A stretch of 25,387 bases of DNA, from NCBI GenBank assembly GCA_002794515.1, contig PGTJ01000002.1, positions 1 to 25,387 of the forward strand, given 5' to 3'. Position numbers and translations under genes: made by a program. A model generated the notes under the pieces. That model saw nothing but the letters and a program-made list of their open reading frames with translations. It did not search any database and was not told the origin of the DNA. The stretch's first letter is position 1; each line of letters opens with the position of its first letter. Source of the DNA: Phototrophicales bacterium (GTDB lineage Bacteria; Chloroflexota; Anaerolineae; Aggregatilineales; Phototrophicaceae). Positions 1 to 7,745 of this stretch are shown piece after piece.

Positions 1-767
1 AAGTATTAAACCAATTGAGCCTATGGTGGTTTGAACAAACAGAAGATATTGTGAATAATCACGTTATAGCCAGCCCCGATGAAAATGTCACCGTTGCCAA
101 AGAAGCACAACCCGTGCCAGTTGAAGTAGTGGTGCGTGGTTATTTAACAGGTGTCACCAGCACATCAATGTGGACAATGTATGCCAATGGAGAACGCACA
201 CCATATGGCATCGCCTTGCCTGATGGCATGAAAAAAAATGACCGTTTGCCACAAGCCGTCATCACACCGACCACCAAAGCATCCGATGGTGGTCATGATG
301 AACGCCTTACACGAGATGAAATCATACAAAAGCGAATTGTCTCACCGACATTATGGGAAAAAATTGAACAAGTAGCTTTGGCACTATTTGCGCGTGGGCA
401 ACATCTCGCCGACCAAGCAGGTCTCATTTTGGTGGATACCAAATATGAATTTGGCACGATTGATGGCGAATTGGTACTCATCGATGAAATCCATACACCA
501 GATTCGAGTCGCTATTGGATAAAATCGAGTTATGAGGCGAATCCCAATCAGCCAGAGCATTTCGACAAAGAATATCTACGCTTATGGTTTGCGGAACAGG
601 GTTATAAAGGTGAAGGCACACCACCGATAATGCCCAATGAATTTATCGCACAAGTGGCATATCGTTATATACAGGCATATGAACGGCTAACACGCAAGCC
701 GTTCATCATGGGCGATGTACCGATTGGGGAACGCATCCAGAAAAACATAAAAACGTATCTAAAATGA
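1..767 (+). CDS. purC: SAICAR synthase (phosphoribosylaminoimidazole-succinocarboxamide synthase), 5' partial
   Basis: PurC condenses CAIR with aspartate, using ATP, to give SAICAR in de novo purine synthesis in the cytoplasm. The frame is open from the first complete codon (position 3) and reads VLNQLSLWWF, which matches the family's internal segment after the N-terminal ATP loop. The TTG at 15 is therefore an internal Leu, not a start, and the gene begins outside the window, with roughly 50-60 residues missing. Visible signatures are RGYLTGVTSTSMW and the SAICAR synthetase motif DEIHTPDSSRYW. The form resembles the longer PurC (yeast Ade1-like) rather than the short E. coli type. It stops at TGA 765-767, 22 bases before purF, and is read as the first visible gene of the purC-F-D-M-N operon. 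Identity is very secure; only the 5' end is unknown. Confidence 0.96.
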   Translation, partial: VLNQLSLWWFEQTEDIVNNHVIASPDENVTVAKEAQPVPVEVVVRGYLTGVTSTSMWTMYANGERTPYGIALPDGMKKNDRLPQAVITPTTKASDGGHDERLTRDEIIQKRIVSPTLWEKIEQVALALFARGQHLADQAGLILVDTKYEFGTIDGELVLIDEIHTPDSSRYWIKSSYEANPNQPEHFDKEYLRLWFAEQGYKGEGTPPIMPNEFIAQVAYRYIQAYERLTRKPFIMGDVPIGERIQKNIKTYLK

Positions 768-789
768 TAAAAGAGGCAAAAAACACACC

Positions 790-2307
790 ATGCACGATTC
801 AGATTTAATTATGCCCTATAATGACGACAAACCCAAAGAGGAATGTGGCGTTTTTGGCATTTATGCGCGCAGTCGGGATGTGGCACGGCTCACATTTTTC
901 GCATTGTATGCCTTACAACATCGTGGGCAGGAAGGGGCGGGCATCGTCACCAGCGATGGACAGGTGGCATATATTCACAAAGGGATGGGACTCGTCTCGC
1001 AAATCTTCGATGAAGAGCACCTTAAACCATTAGAAGGACATATCGCCATTGGGCATAACCGTTATTCGACAACAGGTGGTGTTGGCTTACGCAATACATC
1101 ACCGTATCTCATCGAGACGATAGACGGTCCCTTAGGTGTGGCACACAATGGTAATCTGACCAACACCTTACATTTGCGTCAGATGTTGCTCAAACGTGGT
1201 GTTGGATTATCATCCACAACAGATAGCGAGGTCATCACACAGATGCTCGCCGCCCCACCCGATACATGGCTGGATGGTGATTATTTGGATATTGATGGTG
1301 ATTATCTGGACTTATGGCAACATCGCATCAAAGCCATGATGCAATTGGCAGAAGGAGCATATTCGCTGACCATTTTAACGCGCAATGCGTTATATGGTGT
1401 GCGCGATAATTTGGGTTTGCGCCCGTTGTGTTTGGGCAAATTGGGTGATGATGGATATGTATTAGCATCTGAGTCGTGTGCGTTATCCACTATCGGCGCA
1501 ACATTCGTGCGCGAAATCGAACCAGGCGAAATTGTACGGATAGATGATGCGGGTGTTCATTCGATTATGGGCAAAGAATCGCCCAGACGGGCATTGTGTA
1601 TTTTTGAATATGTGTATTTTGCTCGTCCAGATAGTTTGATGGAGGGGCAATTCATTCATAATGTGCGCCAACGCTTGGGCAAACAACTCGCCATCGAAGC
1701 CCCTGCAGATGCCGATATTGTAGTTGGTGTCCCCGATTCTGCCACGCCTGCGGCGATTGGCTATGCCCTTCAATCGGGTTTGCCATATACCGAAGGCTTG
1801 ACGAAAAATCGGTATATCGGACGCACATTCATCCAGCCCGATGACCAATTGCGAAAGAATAGTGTGCATCTCAAATACAATCCATTGGTACAAAATTTAG
1901 AAGGCAAGCGGGTCGTTTTGGTGGATGATTCGATTGTGCGTGGCAATACATCGGGTCCGCTGGTGCGGTTGTTACGCGATGGTGGCGCGAAAGAGGTACA
2001 TGTCCGCGTCTCCTCACCGCCTGTCCGTCATCCGTGTTTTATGGGGATAGATATGGCAACTTATAAACAGCTCATTGCCCATAATCATTCCATCGAAGAA
2101 ATTGCCCAACAAATTGGCGCAGATAGCCTCGCATATTTGAGCATAGAAGGATTATCTAAGGCGGTGATGGAAGGTGTTCAGTCAAAAGGGACTGGGCATT
2201 GTAATGCGTGTTTTTCGGGGCAATATCCCGTTGCTATCCCCAATTGGTTATTTGAGGAACAAGAAGGACGTGTGGCTATCATGGGCGCATGGGGACGAAC
2301 AAAATGA
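790..2307 (+). CDS. purF: Amidophosphoribosyltransferase
   Basis: PurF catalyses the first committed purine step, PRPP plus glutamine to phosphoribosylamine. The N-terminal Ntn-type glutaminase domain starts at Cys19 (EEC-GVFGIY), which should be exposed by propeptide removal. The C-terminal phosphoribosyltransferase domain has the PRPP loop VLVDDSIVRG at about 376-385. Cys270, Cys416, Cys471 and Cys474 sit where the Bacillus-type enzyme binds its 4Fe-4S cluster, so this is the iron-sulfur, propeptide-bearing form. The start at 790 has AAGAGG 13 bases upstream. An in-frame ATG at 811 would leave an 11-residue propeptide, the same length as in B. subtilis, but lacks a visible ribosome site. 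A seven-residue tandem duplication (DGDYLDI/DGDYLDL) lies between the domains' core segments. The stop overlaps purD as ATGA. Confidence 0.97.
   Translation: MHDSDLIMPYNDDKPKEECGVFGIYARSRDVARLTFFALYALQHRGQEGAGIVTSDGQVAYIHKGMGLVSQIFDEEHLKPLEGHIAIGHNRYSTTGGVGLRNTSPYLIETIDGPLGVAHNGNLTNTLHLRQMLLKRGVGLSSTTDSEVITQMLAAPPDTWLDGDYLDIDGDYLDLWQHRIKAMMQLAEGAYSLTILTRNALYGVRDNLGLRPLCLGKLGDDGYVLASESCALSTIGATFVREIEPGEIVRIDDAGVHSIMGKESPRRALCIFEYVYFARPDSLMEGQFIHNVRQRLGKQLAIEAPADADIVVGVPDSATPAAIGYALQSGLPYTEGLTKNRYIGRTFIQPDDQLRKNSVHLKYNPLVQNLEGKRVVLVDDSIVRGNTSGPLVRLLRDGGAKEVHVRVSSPPVRHPCFMGIDMATYKQLIAHNHSIEEIAQQIGADSLAYLSIEGLSKAVMEGVQSKGTGHCNACFSGQYPVAIPNWLFEEQEGRVAIMGAWGRTK
1273..1314 (+). repeat. 21-base tandem duplication inside purF
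   Basis: Two adjacent 21-base units (1273-1293 and 1294-1314) encode DGDYLDI and DGDYLDL. They differ at only a few bases, mainly in the last two codons. They lie in the glutaminase domain, in an acidic loop-like segment before LWQHRIKAMM. The duplication keeps the frame and probably lengthens a surface loop. Confidence 0.75.
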
Positions 2308-3581
2308 GCAATGCACGTATTTTGATTGTTGGAAATGGTGGTCGTGAACATGCCATTGCATGGGCATTGAAAAAATCGCGCCATGTGGGCGAGATTTTTA
2401 TCGCATCGGGCAATGCAGGCACATCTGGTATTGGGCAAAACGTGCCAATTGCACCAGAAGATATTTCTGCATTGGTCAAATTGGCAGATGAACAGCATTT
2501 CGATCTCGTAGTGATTGGTCCCGAAGTCCCGTTAGCACTCGGATTAGCCGATGAATTACAGCGAATTGGTTTGCGTGTATTCGGACCTGTGCGAGCATCG
2601 GCACAAATCGAAGCATCGAAAGCCTTTGCCAAGTCGCTGATGGTCAAAAAAAACATCCCCACCGCCGAATATGCCGAATTTACAGATGAAACATCTGCCC
2701 GTGCCTATCTGCAAACGTGCAAGCATCCTGTTGTTGTCAAAGCAGATGGATTAGCGGCGGGGAAGGGCGTGGTGGTCTGTGATAACAAAGAGCAAGCAGA
2801 AGAGGCATTGAATTATCTAAGACATTCGGGTGGATTTGGTAGTGCATCATCCAAAATTATCATCGAAGAACGATTATATGGTGTGGAGGCATCGGTGTTG
2901 GCATTTTGTGATGGTCACACAGTATCGCTTATGCCACCCGCCCGTGACCACAAACGGGCATTAGATGGAGATAGAGGGGCAAACACCGGTGGTATGGGTG
3001 CATTCGCACCTATCAGCGATTTGTCTGTCGATGATTTAGCGCATATCCAAAAGACCATCATGCAACCGATGGTGGATAGTTTAGCCGAAAATGGCACACC
3101 ATTTGTTGGTGTGTTGTATGCAGGCTTGATGCTCACATCAAACGGGGCAAAAGTGCTGGAATTTAATGCCCGTTTTGGCGACCCAGAGACACAAGTCCTT
3201 TTGCCACTACTAGAGACCGATTTATATGAGGTGATGATTGCCTGTATAGAAGGTCGATTAGCCGATATTAGCATTGAGTGGAAAAATGCCTTCTGCGCGA
3301 CTGTCGTCTTGGCATCTGGGGGATACCCCGCCAACTATCCAAAAGGATTGCCTATAACTGGATTAGATAAATCATCCGAGGGGGTGATGGTCTTTCATGC
3401 TGGCACATCGGTTAAGGATGATACGATTATCACCAATGGCGGTCGTGTATTAGCCATATCTGCCTTTGGTGATACTTTGCTCATGGCATTAGACCGCGCT
3501 TATGACCACATTCAACATATCCATTTTGATGGAATGCACTATCGTAAAGACATTGGACGCACGGCTGGAGGGGTATCGTGA
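2304..3581 (+). CDS. purD: Phosphoribosylamine-glycine ligase (GAR synthetase)
   Basis: PurD ligates glycine to phosphoribosylamine with ATP, giving GAR. The protein is 425 residues, normal for the family, and is an ATP-grasp enzyme. Visible elements are the N-terminal VGNGGREHAIAW, the ATP-binding KADGLAAGKGVVV (Lys146 and Lys153), DRGANTGGMGAFAP, and the metal-binding NARFGDPE at 288-295. I start it at ATG 2304, not at the in-frame ATG 2289, because 2304 gives the usual N-terminus (MSNARILIVG) and an exact ATGA overlap with the purF stop. That overlap implies translational coupling, and the other junctions of the operon are built the same way. The 3' end overlaps purM as GTGA. Confidence 0.96.
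   Translation: MSNARILIVGNGGREHAIAWALKKSRHVGEIFIASGNAGTSGIGQNVPIAPEDISALVKLADEQHFDLVVIGPEVPLALGLADELQRIGLRVFGPVRASAQIEASKAFAKSLMVKKNIPTAEYAEFTDETSARAYLQTCKHPVVVKADGLAAGKGVVVCDNKEQAEEALNYLRHSGGFGSASSKIIIEERLYGVEASVLAFCDGHTVSLMPPARDHKRALDGDRGANTGGMGAFAPISDLSVDDLAHIQKTIMQPMVDSLAENGTPFVGVLYAGLMLTSNGAKVLEFNARFGDPETQVLLPLLETDLYEVMIACIEGRLADISIEWKNAFCATVVLASGGYPANYPKGLPITGLDKSSEGVMVFHAGTSVKDDTIITNGGRVLAISAFGDTLLMALDRAYDHIQHIHFDGMHYRKDIGRTAGGVS
3567..3573 (+). promoter_or_regulatory. Strong ribosome binding site for purM
   Basis: GGAGGGG lies 4 bases before the GTG at 3578, inside the end of purD. It supports the GTG start of purM and the 4-base purD/purM overlap. Confidence 0.7.
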
Positions 3582-4597
3582 CCGATAACACTTACGCATC
3601 GGCAGGGGTAGATATTGAAGCAGGTCAAAAAGCAGTTGACCTGATGAAAGAAGCTATCCGCACCACCTATACACCAGAGGTGCTATCCGACACAGGCAAT
3701 TTTGGTGGGTTATTCGCCATAGATAAGCTGAAAAATTTCGTCTCGCCAATTTTAGTCGCCTCAACAGATGGTGTCGGCACAAAGACAATGGTCGCCTCTA
3801 AGATGAACAAGTGGGATACCATTGGTCAGGATTTGGTCAATCATTGTGTGAATGATATTTTGGTACAAGGGGCTACACCATTGTTCTTTTTAGATTATAT
3901 CGCCTCATCAAAACTCAATCCCGAACAGATTGCCACTGTCGTTAGTGGTTGTGCCACCGCCTGTCGTGCCGTTGGATGTGCTTTGCTTGGTGGCGAGACG
4001 GCAGAAATGCCCGGTGTTTATCAGACAGGTGAGATAGATTTGGTGGGGACGATTGTCGGTGTGGTTGATAAACCGCGCCTGATAGACGGCTCTCGGATTC
4101 AATCGGGTGATGTGGTGTTGGGATTAGCTTCGACAGGTTTGCATACCAATGGTTACTCGTTGGCACGCAAAATACTCGCCGATTTCGATTGGTCAATGCC
4201 CCAAGCGGAATTAGATGGTCAGACCATCGGCGAGGCTTTATTGGCTATTCATCGCCCTTATATGCGTGAAATACAAACATTGTGGCATGGCGGAATAGAT
4301 ATTCGCGGATTGGCACATATCACAGGTGGGGGAATTATCGATAACTTCCCACGCATCTTTCCGCAGGGCATATCCGCCACTATTCAACGCGGGACATGGC
4401 ACGAATTGCCAATTTTCGGCATGATTCAACGCATTGGAGATATTTCCGATGACGAGATGTTCCATGTGTTCAATATGGGTTTGGGCATGTTGATTGTCGT
4501 CCCGCTTGAACACGAAGCACAGGCGCGGGCATTATTGCCCGAATTGTCTCGTGTAGGCACGATAATCAGTGGTGATGGGGGGGTGGAAATTCTATGA
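3578..4597 (+). CDS. purM: AIR synthetase (phosphoribosylformylglycinamidine cyclo-ligase)
   Basis: PurM closes the imidazole ring, converting FGAM and ATP to AIR. The protein has 339 residues, typical for the family. The start is GTG at 3578, overlapping the purD stop by 4 bases. Family motifs are the N-terminal YASAGVDIEAG, the ATP-binding STDGVGTK, NHCVNDILVQGATPLFFLDY, GGETAEMPGVY, the segment GLASTGLHTNGYSLARKIL, and HITGGGIIDNFPRI. Together they give an unambiguous PurM with both halves of the fold. It ends as ATGA with purN. The genes making its substrate (purL/Q/S) are not in this window. Confidence 0.97.
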   Translation: MTDNTYASAGVDIEAGQKAVDLMKEAIRTTYTPEVLSDTGNFGGLFAIDKLKNFVSPILVASTDGVGTKTMVASKMNKWDTIGQDLVNHCVNDILVQGATPLFFLDYIASSKLNPEQIATVVSGCATACRAVGCALLGGETAEMPGVYQTGEIDLVGTIVGVVDKPRLIDGSRIQSGDVVLGLASTGLHTNGYSLARKILADFDWSMPQAELDGQTIGEALLAIHRPYMREIQTLWHGGIDIRGLAHITGGGIIDNFPRIFPQGISATIQRGTWHELPIFGMIQRIGDISDDEMFHVFNMGLGMLIVVPLEHEAQARALLPELSRVGTIISGDGGVEIL

Positions 4598-5196
4598 AAA
4601 AATTGGTCGTGATGATTTCGGGTAATGGGTCGAATTTACAAGCGATTATCGATGCGATTGCTGAGGGTTATCTCAAAGCGGAGATTGTCCTCGTGGTGAG
4701 CAATCGCAAAGAGGCATATGGATTAGTTCGGGCAGAAAAAGCAGGTATTCCCACACTCTATTTTCCACTCAAGCCATATAAGGATGCGGGCAAAGACCGC
4801 CATGCCTATGATACTGATTTAGCCGAAAAAATCGCGCCCTATAACCCCGATTTAATCGTCTTGGCGGGATGGATGCACATTTTTTCGCCCGCATTTTTAG
4901 ACCATTTCCCACGCAAGGTGATTAATCTTCATCCGGCATTGCCCAATTTTTTCATCGGCACAAATGCCATCCAACGGGCATATGAGGCATATCGGCAAGG
5001 ATTGATTGATGAAACGGGGTGCATGGTGCATTATGTCATCCCCGAAGTGGACAGAGGAGAGGTCATCGGCACGGTGGTCGTGCCGATGTACCCCGAAGAT
5101 AGGCTAGAAGATGTCGAAGAACGGATGCACGATGCCGAACACAAATTGCTGGTGATGTGCATCATCAACACGTTGTACGGGCGCGAAAACCATTGA
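4594..5196 (+). CDS. purN: GAR transformylase (folate-dependent)
   Basis: PurN transfers a formyl group from 10-formyl-tetrahydrofolate to GAR. It has 200 residues. The N-terminal phosphate loop is MISGNGSNLQAII, and the folate/catalytic half has LAGWMHIFSPAFL and INLHPALP. Asn111, His113 and Asp153 (in EVDRGEVI) match the catalytic Asn-His-Asp trio. The loop after His113 reads LPNFFIGTNAIQRA, resembling the yeast Ade8-like LPGxxxGTxAI type rather than E. coli SLLPKYPG, with Asn118 replacing the usual Gly. The start overlaps purM as ATGA. It is the last gene of the visible purine operon, and its last 32 bases lie over the end of pyrF on the other strand. Confidence 0.95.
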   Translation: MKKLVVMISGNGSNLQAIIDAIAEGYLKAEIVLVVSNRKEAYGLVRAEKAGIPTLYFPLKPYKDAGKDRHAYDTDLAEKIAPYNPDLIVLAGWMHIFSPAFLDHFPRKVINLHPALPNFFIGTNAIQRAYEAYRQGLIDETGCMVHYVIPEVDRGEVIGTVVVPMYPEDRLEDVEERMHDAEHKLLVMCIINTLYGRENH

Positions 5197-5965
5197 TTTG
5201 TGCTTGTAATGTTCGCGCCTCATATGCAGGATTTTGCGCGAAGATGATACTGCGCGAGGCGTTGATGATCAGCCCCAAATCATTTTTGGCGATACCATAA
5301 CGCATGACACCCGCTAAATCTCCCCCTTGTGCGCCAATGCCAGGGATGAGCAGGGGCATATCACCAATAATATCACGTAACCCCGCGAATTCTTCTGGAT
5401 ATGTCGCGCCCATGACCAACATGCAATTATGATGTGTATTCCAATCGGTGGCAACCCGTTCAGCAATGACCCGCCAGAGGGGTTTATCCCCGACCATTAT
5501 ATTCTGAAATTCGCCCGATTCGGGGTTGGATGTCCGACAGAGGATGATCGAGACCTTATCTTCGCGCTCTAAAAATGGTGCTAATGCCTCTTTACCCAGA
5601 TACGGATGCAAGGTGATGGCATCAAATCCCAATTCATCAAAAATAGCGCGGACATATCCCGCATTCGTATTGCCAATGTCGGCGCGTTTGGCATCGCAGA
5701 TGGTGAAAATATCGGGATGATTGCTCCTGATATAATCCACTGTTTGTGCCAGATAATCCCATCCCTTCGCACCGAGTGCTTCATAAAATGCCATATTCGG
5801 TTTATAAGCACATACATAAGGATGTGTTTGATCAATAATCCACTTGTTAAATTCAAATGGATTAGCAAATTGGGCGGGGATTTTTGCTTTGTCGCTATCT
5901 AACCCGACACAAAGCAACGAATTAGCCGATAAGGCGCGTGCTTCATACTTGGCGATGCCATTCAT
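5165..5965 (-). CDS. pyrF: Orotidine 5'-phosphate decarboxylase
   Basis: PyrF decarboxylates OMP to UMP, the last step of de novo UMP synthesis. It has 266 residues and is of the longer OMPdecase subgroup whose signature reads DAKRADIGNT (91-100), containing the catalytic Lys93 and Asp96. Other matches are LLCVGLDSD near the N-terminus, YKPNMAFYEALG, and the phosphate-binding GIGAQGGDLAG near the C-terminus. The ATG at 5965 overlaps the pyrE stop as ATGA, so translation is probably coupled. It is the last gene of the pyrB-C-D-E-F unit. Its 3' end runs 32 bases into purN, leaving no intergenic space for a terminator between the two converging operons. Confidence 0.96.
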   Translation of the reverse strand: MNGIAKYEARALSANSLLCVGLDSDKAKIPAQFANPFEFNKWIIDQTHPYVCAYKPNMAFYEALGAKGWDYLAQTVDYIRSNHPDIFTICDAKRADIGNTNAGYVRAIFDELGFDAITLHPYLGKEALAPFLEREDKVSIILCRTSNPESGEFQNIMVGDKPLWRVIAERVATDWNTHHNCMLVMGATYPEEFAGLRDIIGDMPLLIPGIGAQGGDLAGVMRYGIAKNDLGLIINASRSIIFAQNPAYEARTLQAQINGFRARTTC

Positions 5966-6609
5966 AACAGATTATGCCTTCCCGCCCACCCATGTGGGTC
6001 TGATAACCAATCCAATACCAAGGCAACCATTTTTTCACTCAGGATACCCAATTCTCTCGCCTCATTCAAAATGATAGGGAAGGTGGTGAGGGTATGTAAT
6101 GTAACTTTTGCCTCATCAAAAGCGATTGTTGCTTCTGGAAAATTGTAACTGACAATAGCGATGCAATCATCGACAATCGCCCCATTATCGCGCAGGGCGC
6201 TCACACCAGATAGGCTACTACCACCCGTGGTTATCATGTCTTCTATGAGCAAAACATGTTTACTCCGCACATCACCACCTTCAACACGATTTTTAAGACC
6301 ATGTTCTTTTTCTTCTTTACGGACATACACCGATGGTTTTTTGAGGGTATAGGCGAGTGTGGCGCTATGTGGTATGCCCCCTGTGGCAATCCCTGCCACC
6401 ACATCAAACGGCTTGCAAAGGTGCATAGCGACATGCGTGAATTGTGTCATCACCTTATCCCACACCGCTGGATGATAGGGGATGATGCGGTTATCGACAT
6501 ACACAGGTGATAATATGCCTGACTTGAAGCGCACAGGTGCTTCTGGCTTGAATGTCACCGCGCCGATTTGTACCAATGCAGATGCAATTTCTTCAGAGAG
6601 TGTTTTCAT
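5962..6609 (-). CDS. pyrE: Orotate phosphoribosyltransferase
   Basis: PyrE joins orotate to PRPP, giving OMP. From ATG 6609 the protein is 215 residues, normal for the family, starting MKTLSEEIASALVQIGAV. The frame is open a further 23 codons upstream, to 6678, but that extension lies inside pyrD and has no family likeness. The 6609 start forms an exact ATGA overlap with the pyrD stop. The PRPP-binding motif VLLIEDMITTGGSSL lies at about 119-133. The segment FKSGILSPVYVDNR is the usual substrate-binding Lys/Ser-Gly region, and VRKEEKEHGLKN holds the mobile-loop lysines. The reading as OPRTase is secure. Confidence 0.95.
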   Translation of the reverse strand: MKTLSEEIASALVQIGAVTFKPEAPVRFKSGILSPVYVDNRIIPYHPAVWDKVMTQFTHVAMHLCKPFDVVAGIATGGIPHSATLAYTLKKPSVYVRKEEKEHGLKNRVEGGDVRSKHVLLIEDMITTGGSSLSGVSALRDNGAIVDDCIAIVSYNFPEATIAFDEAKVTLHTLTTFPIILNEARELGILSEKMVALVLDWLSDPHGWAGRHNLL

Positions 6610-7745
6610 GCGTTGTGTTCCAGTTCTGCTAAGATAGTTCCTGCCATAAGTGGGCTTTTGAATATCATGCCCGACCAATATTGTGCTACAACAATGCCGT
6701 GTTGCCGAAAATGCTGATAACTAATTGGGTCTTGTATCCCACCACATCCAATTACATCTACCAAATAGCCATATGTGCGTTTTTCATCCATCAATAACCC
6801 CGCCACACGCACCGCATGGTCGTGTAATTTGCCACCGCCGACTCCTGCCATCACCGATGGATTATCGGGTGTTGGCAGAGGGATGGTATTGGTGGCGATG
6901 ACGGCACTCACCCCTTCATCAGCAAAGACGCGCATGAGGACGCGATATTGTACATCAGATAGAGTAGGGCTAATTTTTACCCATAAGGGGATAGTGTTAT
7001 TGGTTTCATGCGCCAATAAGTCTTGAATGGCACGGCATAACATGCGTGTTTTGGCTTCGGTCTGATGAGAAGATGGGTCGTCTTCTGTATTCGGACAACT
7101 GAGGTTGAGTGTGAACCACGCTGGACGCACACCTCTGGTGATGAAAGCGCTGATAGAATCGAGGATGTCCGATTTTTCTTGTTCCAAATCGTCTACACCG
7201 GGGGATGGTGCAATATTGATGCCGAAAACAGTGGGCAAATCGGCTTTACGCCCTGCTAAAAATGCTGATGCGCCCACTGCGCCCGGATTTTTGAGACCAA
7301 CCCGATTTTGTGTGGAATGGGTTTCAATATCGCGCCAGATTACCACACCATCATTGCCCATGCGTGGATGACGCGTGAATGACCCAAATTCGACCACGCC
7401 GACTAAATTGGGCATCGTGCGCCAACCGGGGATGATATTATGATGTCGCCCAGCAATAAGCGCATCATGTTCGCTTTCAAAGCCATGTCCCTTGACGAAG
7501 CCCGCGGCGAGGATGAACGGATGTGGCAAATCTACCCCACCAACGGTCACAGGATGTGGCTTAAATGTCGCTTGATACAACTGCCTAATGGCGACTTGTG
7601 CAATTGATGACGCATCTAAACGCACTAACACGCGCAATATCGCCTTATGTGCCTCTTGTGCCGATTTTGCGAACAACATCGGTTTGGTGAGCTGATAGGC
7701 GAGTTTGCTAGTTTGCAATACGCCGAAATTGAGCCATTTATCCAT
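6606..7745 (-). CDS. pyrD: Dihydroorotate dehydrogenase, class-2-like (quinone type) with an active-site Cys
   Basis: PyrD oxidises dihydroorotate to orotate with bound FMN. It has 379 residues. The N-terminal PMLFAKSAQEAHKAILRVL (22-40) resembles the class-2 membrane-anchoring segment (LFxxDPExAHxxxL), and no pyrK electron-transfer partner is present. This suggests a quinone-linked enzyme at the membrane. FILAAGF, VVEFGSFT, NRVGLKNPGA, GINIAPS and VIGCGGIQ follow the class-2 order. At the catalytic-base position the sequence reads LNLSCPNT, giving Cys217 where class-2 enzymes normally have Ser (SSPNT); Cys is the base of class-1 enzymes. An insertion (about 98-115, HHNIIPGWRTMPN) is also unusual. 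The gene overlaps pyrC by 8 bases and pyrE by 4. DHODase function is secure; the class is less so. Confidence 0.9.
   Translation of the reverse strand: MDKWLNFGVLQTSKLAYQLTKPMLFAKSAQEAHKAILRVLVRLDASSIAQVAIRQLYQATFKPHPVTVGGVDLPHPFILAAGFVKGHGFESEHDALIAGRHHNIIPGWRTMPNLVGVVEFGSFTRHPRMGNDGVVIWRDIETHSTQNRVGLKNPGAVGASAFLAGRKADLPTVFGINIAPSPGVDDLEQEKSDILDSISAFITRGVRPAWFTLNLSCPNTEDDPSSHQTEAKTRMLCRAIQDLLAHETNNTIPLWVKISPTLSDVQYRVLMRVFADEGVSAVIATNTIPLPTPDNPSVMAGVGGGKLHDHAVRVAGLLMDEKRTYGYLVDVIGCGGIQDPISYQHFRQHGIVVAQYWSGMIFKSPLMAGTILAELEHNA

Noticed and set aside
15..17. TTG as the start of purC
   Set aside because: The frame stays open to the window edge and the preceding codons (VLNQ) belong to the conserved PurC core, so the gene is truncated by the window, not started here.
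1483..1893. Antisense reading frame of 136 codons within purF, and similar long antisense frames in purM, murA, selB and the coiled-coil gene
   Set aside because: They lie opposite well-conserved coding sequence, have low-quality composition and no ribosome sites; they are shadow frames.
6610..6678. N-terminal extension of pyrE to ATG 6678
   Set aside because: It lies wholly inside pyrD, has no OPRTase likeness, and the ATG at 6609 gives an exact ATGA junction like the others in the operon.
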